64,000 nucleotides of DNA from Moritella sp. PE36 (lineage in GTDB: Bacteria; Pseudomonadota; Gammaproteobacteria; Enterobacterales; Moritellaceae), in the NCBI RefSeq assembly GCF_000170855.1, contig NZ_ABCQ01000008.1, positions 1 through 64,000 of the forward strand, written 5' to 3'. The translations under genes and the position numbers were made by a program. Every line of letters begins with the position of its first letter. The first letter of the stretch is position 1. The notes beneath the pieces are model-generated. The model did no database searches. It saw nothing but the letters and a program-made list of their open reading frames with translations, and was not told the DNA's origin. Positions 1-6,951 of this stretch are shown piece after piece.

Positions 1-78
1 TTACGTGACCTCAATGCGAAACTACACCTAGGTCCTGATATGATTAAACATTGTATGGATTGTGGCCCTGGCTGCTAG
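1..78 (+). CDS. 3' end of a gene cut by the window edge
   Basis: An open frame runs from base 1 to a TAG at 76-78 and encodes the last 25 residues of a protein. The tail ends in a cysteine-rich stretch, HCMDCGPGC, which could bind metal. I do not recognise the family from so short a piece. Bases 79-292 carry no gene that I can support. Confidence 0.4.
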   Translation, partial: LRDLNAKLHLGPDMIKHCMDCGPGC

Positions 79-292
79 TGACAGGTTCCGTTAAACACTA
101 AGCTTGGCGATTAAGACTGGCTGGGATATCAGAACAAGGCGTGATAGCAAATAATGACTATTACGCCTTATTTATATAAGACACTGCCGAAATAAAAGGC
201 GCATAAACAGGCGAATTTTTAAATATCAATTATACTTTCAGCTTACTTACATGGAAGTGTTAGATCAACATAACTTACTTTCGGAGTTATCC

Positions 293-460
293 ATGTTTGA
301 ATTATTCATTAAAGCCATTTCACCTTTTTTTATATTTTTAGCTTTGATTATTGTATATGGCTACGCGACAGGGCAAAACAGCCTAGAACTTATCGAGGCC
401 GTCATCAACCTAATTAGTACTATTTTTCGTAATGCAGCCGAAGTATTTAATCGAAGCTAA
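293..460 (+). CDS. small single-pass membrane protein (unknown)
   Basis: A 55-residue protein. The ATG at 293 is chosen because CGGAG lies about seven bases upstream; an in-frame ATG at 251 has no ribosome binding site. Residues 8-25 are a hydrophobic helix rich in I, F and L, followed by an amphipathic C-terminal segment ending in NRS. I do not recognise the family. It lies alone between an upstream gene end and the convergent argP. Confidence 0.5.
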   Translation: MFELFIKAISPFFIFLALIIVYGYATGQNSLELIEAVINLISTIFRNAAEVFNRS

Positions 461-522
461 AACAGACTAAACTAACACCTGATATTCTGTACTGACGCTA
501 TAGAACCAAACCCATCGTATCT

Positions 523-1404
523 CTACATGGTGTGTTTAGCGGCCGCGATAATCTGTTCTGAGACTTGTTTATATAATCCTTTCAACAGGATCCAGCGATG
601 CCAGTAGAGTGGTATTGTTAATTGTGTCTCTGTTATTTTGACTAATTTCCCAGAAGCCAATTCATCTTCGATTTGTAATTTAGGGATCAAGCAGTACGCC
701 ACCCCCGCATTGGCCATGGCGACAAACGCTTCAGATGAACGCACAATATGACAAGGGTAACTGCCACCCGCTAAATTAAAATGCTGCTCGATAAACTTAA
801 TGTGCATATCGTCTTTATGATCAAATGATACCGCAGGTGCTTTACGCAAAGCTTGCTGCGTGATCCCCTCTGGTAAATACTGCAGCACAAACTCAGGCGT
901 TGCCACCAGCACATAATTAAGCTCACCCAATAACGTTACTTCACAACCCGGCAAGGGCTTGCTTTGTAAACTGAGCGCGCCAAAAGCTTCACCCGCTTTT
1001 ACTTTCTCCAATGTTCTCGCTTCATCCATGATATGTAAGTTAAGTTCTATGGGATATTGTTTCAATAATGGCGCGAGTGCGGGAATAAACCAGGTTGCCA
1101 AGCTGTCGGCATTCACTGCAATCGCCATTACAACTGACTTTTCTGTCGAAGTTGCACTGATGCTGGGTAATAATTCGGCTTCTAAATGCTGCACTTGTTT
1201 GTAATGCTTTAACAAACGCTGACCAATATCCGTCGCGATCAACGGTTGACTACGGATCAATACAGGCTGCGCCACATACTCTTCCAATAACTTAATACGC
1301 TGAGACACTGCGGGTTGTGAAATACACAATACATTCGCAGCACGTTCAAAGCTTTGCTGTTCAATCACCACCTGTAAAGCATTGAGTAATTTGTAATCCA
1401 CCAT
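523..1404 (-). CDS. argP: LysR-type regulator ArgP (activator of argO)
   Basis: A 293-residue LysR-family protein with an N-terminal winged helix-turn-helix (residues about 3-60, including SQPAVSQRIKLLE) and a substrate-binding domain after it. Sequence and position fit ArgP/IciA, which in enterics senses arginine and lysine and activates the exporter gene argO. Here argO is divergent, 123 bases away. The ATG at 1404 follows AGGGA; the frame stays open 18 codons further but adds a tail not typical of the family. The shared spacer is AT-rich and would carry the ArgP sites. Confidence 0.9.
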   Translation of the reverse strand: MVDYKLLNALQVVIEQQSFERAANVLCISQPAVSQRIKLLEEYVAQPVLIRSQPLIATDIGQRLLKHYKQVQHLEAELLPSISATSTEKSVVMAIAVNADSLATWFIPALAPLLKQYPIELNLHIMDEARTLEKVKAGEAFGALSLQSKPLPGCEVTLLGELNYVLVATPEFVLQYLPEGITQQALRKAPAVSFDHKDDMHIKFIEQHFNLAGGSYPCHIVRSSEAFVAMANAGVAYCLIPKLQIEDELASGKLVKITETQLTIPLYWHRWILLKGLYKQVSEQIIAAAKHTM

Positions 1405-1527
1405 CTCTTCCCTCTTTTTGTCATCCTGCACGACACATAAGTATAACTTATCAATCATAATTATTATTCATTATACTTATCTCGTTAATTTTTGTAATCT
1501 CCAAATCTCATCTTCTAGAGGTTTATT

Positions 1528-2139
1528 ATGCTAACAGCAACAATTCAAGGGCTACTGATTGGCGGTAGTATGATCATCCCTATCGGCGCGCAAAATGCGT
1601 ATATTTTAAATCAAGGGATCAAGCGCAATCATCATTGGTTAACAGCCAGTATCTGTATTTTGTGTGATGCTTTACTCATCAGCGCAGGTGTGTTTGGTGC
1701 CGGTAGCTTGCTGGCATTAAACCCTGACTTATTACAGGTTATCACTTGGGGCGGCATTATATTTTTATCGGTTTATGGCGCCATGTCATTTCGCAGTGCC
1801 TGGCAGTCTCAATACGGAAAAACCGAATTAGATAGCACCCACAAATCACGAAAAATGGTGGTTATGGCAACGTTGGCTGTGACGTTGCTCAACCCGCATG
1901 TGTATTTAGATACCGTGGTGGTGTTAGGCAGTGTCGGTAACCAGTTTAGTGGTGATAATCGTCTGGCTTTTACAGGGGGGACGATTCTAGCTTCAATCTT
2001 ATGGTTTTATGGTCTCGCCTTTAGCGCGGCTAAGTTTTCTCACTGGCTCAACCAACCCAAAGTACAACGTATTATCGACATCACAGTCGGTTGTATTATG
2101 TGGGTGATCGCCAGTAGTTTATATCGCAACTTAGCATGA
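1528..2139 (+). CDS. argO: LysE-family arginine exporter ArgO
   Basis: A 203-residue inner-membrane protein with about six hydrophobic helices. The N-terminal part contains PIGAQNAYILNQG, the conserved LysE/ArgO signature. ArgO exports arginine, and canavanine in enterics, and its transcription is driven by ArgP, encoded divergently here. AGAGG lies upstream of the ATG. The stop is one base from the stop of the convergent LysR gene, so the two transcripts probably run into each other. Confidence 0.92.
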   Translation: MLTATIQGLLIGGSMIIPIGAQNAYILNQGIKRNHHWLTASICILCDALLISAGVFGAGSLLALNPDLLQVITWGGIIFLSVYGAMSFRSAWQSQYGKTELDSTHKSRKMVVMATLAVTLLNPHVYLDTVVVLGSVGNQFSGDNRLAFTGGTILASILWFYGLAFSAAKFSHWLNQPKVQRIIDITVGCIMWVIASSLYRNLA

Positions 2140-2140
2140 T

Positions 2141-3043
2141 CTAAATATCAATGACGTATTGCTTGGCTTGTTGTTTTAACAATTTAGCAAACAACAAGCC
2201 AGCAGGACCAAGTGTTTTTTTATTGGCGCATACCAAGTATAACGACAAATCAAGGCGTACATGATCTTCGATGATAAGTTCCACCAGCTCACCATTGGCT
2301 AATTCATCTTGGATGCGGCTAACGGGTAAAGTCGCATGCCCTACCCCCTGTTTAACCAAGCTAAGCGACTCATGAAAATTATTCACCGTCCAACGCTGCT
2401 GCGAGCCTAACCAACCGGCATCGACACTGCGAAGCGCACTCGAATCACTCATCACAATTTGGGCATGGGATTTTAATTCAGCAAGCGTTAACGGTCGATT
2501 TAACAAGGCTAACGGATGCTGATGATGAACAAAACGCGATAATTGTGCAGGACACAATTTCTCTCCCGTAAATCCAGTGGGTATTTGGCTGCTAATAATC
2601 AGATCTGCCGTGCCATAAGTTGCCGCGTCCGTCACCCCTGATAATGTACCTTGCTGAAAATCAATGCTGGTCACCGTGCACTGTTGAGCAAATAATACCA
2701 GAACGTCAGTTAATAATTGCTGCGGGAACAGTTGTGTTGTCATTACTTTTAACAGCGGCTCCCAACCTGCGCTATATTCCCCCGCCAATTGTTCGATACT
2801 TGCCGCTTGCGTTAACAATTCATTCGCTTGCGTCAGCATCTTCTTACCCATATCAGTGACCACTGCGCGACGGCCCTGTTGTTCAAACAAACGCACACCC
2901 AGGTTATCTTGCAGTTTCTGGATCGCATAACTAATCGAACTCTGGCTTTTAATTAAGTAATCTGCCGCGCCCTGAAAGCTGCCCTGCTCGACCACAATCT
3001 TAAAGATATACCATTGCTCTAAACTCACCGCTGGCTCTTTCAT
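2141..3043 (-). CDS. LysR-type regulator, probable controller of the divergent azoreductase gene
   Basis: A 300-residue LysR-family regulator. The N-terminal helix-turn-helix (about residues 6-63) includes GAADYLIKSQSSISYAI, and a periplasmic-binding-type effector domain follows. Two ATG codons overlap at the start; AAGGAG is spaced better for the second one at 3043. It is divergent from the azoreductase gene at 3180, the usual layout for a LysR regulator and its target. The effector cannot be read from the sequence. Confidence 0.85.
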   Translation of the reverse strand: MKEPAVSLEQWYIFKIVVEQGSFQGAADYLIKSQSSISYAIQKLQDNLGVRLFEQQGRRAVVTDMGKKMLTQANELLTQAASIEQLAGEYSAGWEPLLKVMTTQLFPQQLLTDVLVLFAQQCTVTSIDFQQGTLSGVTDAATYGTADLIISSQIPTGFTGEKLCPAQLSRFVHHQHPLALLNRPLTLAELKSHAQIVMSDSSALRSVDAGWLGSQQRWTVNNFHESLSLVKQGVGHATLPVSRIQDELANGELVELIIEDHVRLDLSLYLVCANKKTLGPAGLLFAKLLKQQAKQYVIDI

Positions 3044-3079
3044 CATGCTCCTTAACGCATATGTGTAAATGACAGTGTT

Positions 3080-3114
3080 AATCCATCTAAAATGTCGATG
3101 ATATAGATTGGATT
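3080..3114. promoter_or_regulatory. inverted repeat between LysR gene and azoreductase gene (candidate LysR site)
   Basis: AATCCATCTA at 3080-3089 pairs with TAGATTGGATT at 3104-3114 with one bulged base. It lies in the 136-base spacer between the divergent LysR and azoR-like genes, about 65 bases before the latter. Position and symmetry suit a LysR regulator binding site. This is inference. Confidence 0.4.
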
Positions 3115-3179
3115 TACCCGGTTAATTAATTTTTAATTTCCCGTAAGCTTACTCTACAACATAAAGCGAGGAAGCGAAA

Positions 3180-3779
3180 ATGAAAGTATTACATATAGAC
3201 AGCAGCCTGCAAGGCCACAATTCAACATCATCAAAAATTGCAAAAAAACTAATCGAAAAATTAGATGTAGATAATGCTCAACAGCAACAAATCACCTATC
3301 GCGACCTCAATATATCGCAAGTACCACACTTAACCGAGGCTATTTTTAGTGCATTCCACACACCGGAAGCAGAGCGTACAATAGAACAACAAGCGGCAGC
3401 GGCAGTATCAGACCAATTAATTGATGAAGTCAGTAACAGTGATATCTTAATTATCGCCGTGCCTATGTATAACTTTGGTGTGCCGTCAACCTTGAAAGCT
3501 TGGATTGACCACCTCGCTCGTGCAGGTAAAACCTTTGCCTACACAGCAGAAGGCCCAAAACCATTACTGAAAATGCCAAAAACCTATGTGATCGCAACCC
3601 GTGGTGGACTGTATGCCAACACACCAGCAGATACTCAAGCACCGTGGTTAGAGCAAGTACTTAAATTTATCGGTATTCCAGAAGTCGAATTTATCTTTGC
3701 AGAAGGCGTCGCGATGAACTCGGCAGACGATGTATTAAGCAACGCAGACGCACGTATTAACGAATTACTGAGTGCTTAA
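3180..3779 (+). CDS. azoR: FMN-dependent NADH-azoreductase / quinone reductase
   Basis: A 199-residue flavodoxin-fold protein, the usual AzoR length. The N-terminus MKVLHIDSSLQG and the phosphate-binding loop PMYNFGVPSTLKAWID are characteristic, as is the later TRGGLY segment. AzoR enzymes are FMN homodimers in the cytoplasm that reduce quinones and azo compounds with NADH and help against thiol and electrophile stress. A ribosome site, GAGGAAG, precedes the ATG. The divergent LysR gene is the likely regulator. Confidence 0.9.
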   Translation: MKVLHIDSSLQGHNSTSSKIAKKLIEKLDVDNAQQQQITYRDLNISQVPHLTEAIFSAFHTPEAERTIEQQAAAAVSDQLIDEVSNSDILIIAVPMYNFGVPSTLKAWIDHLARAGKTFAYTAEGPKPLLKMPKTYVIATRGGLYANTPADTQAPWLEQVLKFIGIPEVEFIFAEGVAMNSADDVLSNADARINELLSA

Positions 3780-3861
3780 AACAATTTAAACACACTTACG
3801 GGAATATATTTGTTCACTATACTTTGCGCTTACAGAGAAAAAGGCCGATAATCAGCCCATC

Positions 3862-3898
3862 TATCCAAACCGAACTAAATACGAGCTCAGTTTGGATA
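3862..3898. terminator. hairpin between azoR and rsuA
   Basis: TATCCAAAC at 3862-3870 and GTTTGGATA at 3890-3898 form a perfect nine-base-pair stem about 80 bases after azoR and 34 bases before rsuA. No T-run follows, so it may be a weak terminator or a 5' leader hairpin of rsuA. Confidence 0.35.
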
Positions 3899-3932
3899 TA
3901 TTCCTATAACACCAGACAAAAGTTGAACATAA

Positions 3933-4622
3933 ATGCGTTTAGATAAGTTTATTTGCCAAAGTACTAACCTGACCCGAACTCTTGCCAAGCGTGAAATTGC
4001 ACGCAGCAACGTGAAAATTAATGGCGAAGTTGTACGTAAAGCAGACCATAAAGTAACAGCAGACATGGATGTTTGGTTTAGTGGTAAGTCATTAAGCCAA
4101 CGTGCACCGCGTTATATCATGATGCATAAACCATTAGATGTAATTTGCTCAACAGTAGATGAAGAACACCCATCTGTAATGAATCTAATCGAAGCAGACA
4201 AGCGTGAAGAATTACACATCGCTGGTCGCCTTGACGTTGATACTACAGGTTTAGTATTGATCACCGATGACGGTAAATGGTCACACCGCGTTACATCACC
4301 TAAGCGTGCATGCAACAAACGTTACCGTGTACAACTTGCCGAAGCAATTGCACCAACAGCAGTGGCAGATTTTGAAGCCGGTATCCATCTGCGTAGCGAA
4401 GACAAACCTTGCCTACCTGCAAAATTAGAGATCTTAAGCGAAAAAGAAGTATTGCTTACTATCCAAGAAGGTAAATATCACCAAGTTAAACGTATGTTTG
4501 CAAGCCAAGGCAATAGCGTTGTTGGTTTACATCGTGAACAGATCGGTGAGATCGTATTAGACCCAGCACTAGAATTAGGTGAATGGCGTTACTTAACAGA
4601 CGAAGAAGCTAAAAGCATCTAA
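3933..4622 (+). CDS. rsuA: 16S rRNA pseudouridine(516) synthase RsuA
   Basis: A 229-residue protein with an N-terminal S4 RNA-binding domain (about residues 1-55, MRLDKFICQSTNLTR) and a RsuA/RluB-type pseudouridine synthase domain. The catalytic aspartate is in GRLDVDTTGLVLITDDG. The length matches RsuA, which makes the single pseudouridine 516 of 16S rRNA during small-subunit assembly. It appears monocistronic and ends before a bidirectional hairpin. Confidence 0.92.
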   Translation: MRLDKFICQSTNLTRTLAKREIARSNVKINGEVVRKADHKVTADMDVWFSGKSLSQRAPRYIMMHKPLDVICSTVDEEHPSVMNLIEADKREELHIAGRLDVDTTGLVLITDDGKWSHRVTSPKRACNKRYRVQLAEAIAPTAVADFEAGIHLRSEDKPCLPAKLEILSEKEVLLTIQEGKYHQVKRMFASQGNSVVGLHREQIGEIVLDPALELGEWRYLTDEEAKSI

Positions 4623-4674
4623 TCTGTTAGCCGAACAGATAGTTATACCAACTGTCCAAAAGCTATAAATACAA

Positions 4675-4704
4675 CAGCCCACGTTAATCGCTTAATGTGG
4701 GCTG
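4675..4704. terminator. hairpin terminator between convergent rsuA and regulator gene
   Basis: CAGCCCAC-G-TTAA and TTAA-T-GTGGGCTG pair around a TCGC loop. The stem is strong, but the T-rich tail is modest on either strand (TTGTATTTATA on the minus side). It separates two convergent genes and probably serves both. Confidence 0.55.
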
Positions 4705-4746
4705 CTGCCATTTATGCAATCACTTATCTATTCAGTACTGTACTAC

Positions 4747-5409
4747 TTACACCAGCGCAGTCACTTTATACGCACAGCGCCTTGCCCCTTCGACAATATG
4801 CTCTTCACGCTCGACCGTTGCATACGGTGCTAACAATGTTTGAAATAAATTTAATTCTGAACGACAAAAATTAAGACATTTAGAAGCTGCGGCACAAATA
4901 GGACAATGGTTTTCCATCAACCAATAAACCGTTTTGTTTTCAACAGTGTCGCCATCAACAATAATGTTATCACCAACAACAACCGTCGCCATATACCCTT
5001 CTTCACTGCGCAACTCAGCTAACACTTCAAGTTTACCCAGTAAATCTGGCTTACTCGCCAGTCTGTCACTATAGAGCACAAATGACGCTTGTTCTCGATG
5101 CGCAATAAGTTGCTCAAGCCCTTCATCACCAAAAATCACTTTGACTGAATCGATAAGCTGTACGGTCAATTCTTCATGACGATCTGAGAAATGGCTATTG
5201 CTCTGCACCGTCAGTGACCAATAGCGTGTTGGCCGTCCTCGCACTGCTTTCTTATCTTCAAAGCTAATATCACCATCATCTTCTAATGCTTGCAAATGCT
5301 GGCGTACGCCCATGGTCGTTAATCCTAATTCACTGGCAAGCACCTTGGCGGTTAATGCCCCTTCAACCTTTAGCAGGCTAAGAATTTTATCACTGGTTTT
5401 TTCTTTCAT
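4747..5409 (-). CDS. winged-helix regulator with a C-terminal cysteine cluster (SufR-like)
   Basis: A 220-residue protein. Residues about 1-70 form a DeoR/ArsR-type winged helix, with LASELGLTTMGVRQHL followed by the wing at GRPTRYWSL. The C-terminal part carries CPICAAASKCLNFC, three cysteines in one cluster plus C-x3-C, and a further cysteine near the end, a layout seen in Fe-S or metal sensing SufR-like regulators. GGAG lies seven bases before the ATG at 5409. It is divergent from the flavin reductase gene at 5597, and several TTTACT motifs fill the spacer. The ligand is an inference; the cluster could also bind zinc. Confidence 0.75.
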   Translation of the reverse strand: MKEKTSDKILSLLKVEGALTAKVLASELGLTTMGVRQHLQALEDDGDISFEDKKAVRGRPTRYWSLTVQSNSHFSDRHEELTVQLIDSVKVIFGDEGLEQLIAHREQASFVLYSDRLASKPDLLGKLEVLAELRSEEGYMATVVVGDNIIVDGDTVENKTVYWLMENHCPICAAASKCLNFCRSELNLFQTLLAPYATVEREEHIVEGARRCAYKVTALV

Positions 5410-5494
5410 TTTGACTCCGATTAATCCTACCCCAATCACATAAGGGGTGCCGTCGGACACGTTATATATAAGTATTATTACCGATAAAAATATT

Positions 5495-5591
5495 AAGTAA
5501 ACTTTTTTATTTACTTTATTTCAGCTTTGACCTTTACAAACTTAAGTAAAGAGTTTACTTTACTAAACAATTAATAAACAAAAAGGTTTAC
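5495..5591. promoter_or_regulatory. repeated AAGTAAA/TTTACTT motifs (candidate operator)
   Basis: The spacer between the divergent regulator and reductase genes holds AAGTAA at 5495-5500 with TTACTT at 5511-5516. It also has a tight palindrome, AAGTAAA-GAG-TTTACTT, at 5544-5560, and another TTTACT at 5586-5591 just before the reductase start. Such clustered symmetric motifs suggest binding sites for the cysteine-cluster regulator. Confidence 0.45.
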
Positions 5592-5596
5592 TAAAT

Positions 5597-6214
5597 ATGA
5601 AATTAGTTATCGTCAGCGGCAGTCAAAGAAACAGTTCAGAAAGTGCAAAAGTAGCGGCTTACATCGCCAATGCAGCAAACCAATTTAAAACCGTTCAACA
5701 TATCGAACTGTGTAAATACCAACTACCCTTTTGGGATGGCGATGACGAAAGTAAATCTGCTCCGGGCTGCGATTGGCCACTCATCAGTGAAGCATTAGTC
5801 AAAGCCGATGCATTCGTGCTTATCACGCCAGAATGGGAAGGCATGGCAACGCCGATATTGAAGAATTTTTTAATGATGTGTGCACTGGATGACACCGCAC
5901 ATAAACCTGCGCTGTTAGTGTCTGTCGTTAGCGGTATCAGCGGTGCATACCCAATAGCAGAATTAAGAATGAATGGCTGTAAAAATAATAAGTTAGTGCC
6001 GATACCAGATCACTTGATCATTCGTAATGTCGGCGATGTATTAAATGCAGGCACAGATGATGCGCAACTCAGCGAACGTGATAATAGTATTCGACATCGT
6101 ATTGGTTACAGCTTGCATACCTTACATCAATACAGCCAAGCACTAGGGCAAGTTCGTCAACTACAGCAACAACAGTCTTATTCTCAGCAAGATAAGTACA
6201 GTTACGCAATGTAG
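5597..6214 (+). CDS. NADPH-dependent FMN reductase family protein
   Basis: A 205-residue flavodoxin-fold protein. The N-terminus MKLVIVSGSQRNSSES is the FMN phosphate loop of the NADPH-dependent FMN reductase family, and TPEWEGMATPILKNF is the second flavin-contact segment. Family members reduce FMN, quinones or chromate using NAD(P)H in the cytoplasm. The C-terminal 25 residues are glutamine-rich and probably unstructured. It is followed 47 bases later by a VOC protein gene, likely co-transcribed, and is divergent from a cysteine-rich regulator that may sense iron or oxidants. Confidence 0.82.
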   Translation: MKLVIVSGSQRNSSESAKVAAYIANAANQFKTVQHIELCKYQLPFWDGDDESKSAPGCDWPLISEALVKADAFVLITPEWEGMATPILKNFLMMCALDDTAHKPALLVSVVSGISGAYPIAELRMNGCKNNKLVPIPDHLIIRNVGDVLNAGTDDAQLSERDNSIRHRIGYSLHTLHQYSQALGQVRQLQQQQSYSQQDKYSYAM

Positions 6215-6261
6215 GCACTGATATTTATAACGACCTCGTTCATAAAATAAAGGATATAATT

Positions 6262-6678
6262 ATGATACATTTAGAGCACGTCAATTTAATCGTACGCGAC
6301 ATCGAAGAAACATTAACGTTTTACCGCGCCGCGTTTCCGCATTGGTCAGTGCGTGGTGGTGATAAGGGTGAATGGTCAGGTAAACCAAGAACATGGGTCC
6401 ATTTTGGTGATGATTACCAATATCTCGCTTTTGGCGATAACGGGGTTGGTGAAAACCGCGACTTAGCTGGGCACCAAGTGGGGCTTGCTCATTTCGCCTA
6501 TGTCACTGATGATATTGCCGGGGTAATACAGCGCTTAACCGACGCTGGTTTTAGCATTGCCAAAGACGGGATGGACGATGAATACCGTCAAAATATTTAC
6601 TTCCTCGACCCCAATGGCTACGAAGTTGAGTTTGTGCAATATAATACGGATATACCAACACTGAGAAATCGTTATTAG
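6262..6678 (+). CDS. VOC (glyoxalase/dioxygenase fold) protein
   Basis: A 138-residue single-domain VOC protein with the beta-alpha-beta-beta-beta pattern. LEHVNLIVRDIEETLTFY opens it and YFLDPNGYEVEFVQY closes it; H5, H77 and E123 are placed like metal ligands. The substrate is not readable. AAGGA precedes the ATG. It follows the flavin reductase gene closely and probably shares its promoter. Confidence 0.8.
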   Translation: MIHLEHVNLIVRDIEETLTFYRAAFPHWSVRGGDKGEWSGKPRTWVHFGDDYQYLAFGDNGVGENRDLAGHQVGLAHFAYVTDDIAGVIQRLTDAGFSIAKDGMDDEYRQNIYFLDPNGYEVEFVQYNTDIPTLRNRY

Positions 6679-6714
6679 CCGAGCATGATATGCACCCATC
6701 ACAGTCTCATTTAA

Positions 6715-6742
6715 GACGCTAATTTAGTGTTGAATTAGCGTC
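6715..6742 (+). terminator. hairpin after VOC gene
   Basis: GACGCTAAT at 6715-6723 and ATTAGCGTC at 6734-6742 form a perfect nine-base-pair stem with a ten-base loop, 37 bases after the VOC stop. No T-run follows, so intrinsic termination would be weak. Confidence 0.45.
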
Positions 6743-6951
6743 CACAGGCCAAAATAAATAAAGTGTCTTATCAGATTTTATGGCTACTATTACTATGGTG
6801 GTAATAAATAATTAATTTTTTGTAGACATACAATATTTATTCTATGTTTTTGTGATGAAACTCTAACTATAAATTTGAAACTTTGCATAATATCGAAATT
6901 TAAGTAACTATAGCTTCATGATAAACAGCAGAATGGTCTAACAACACATTG

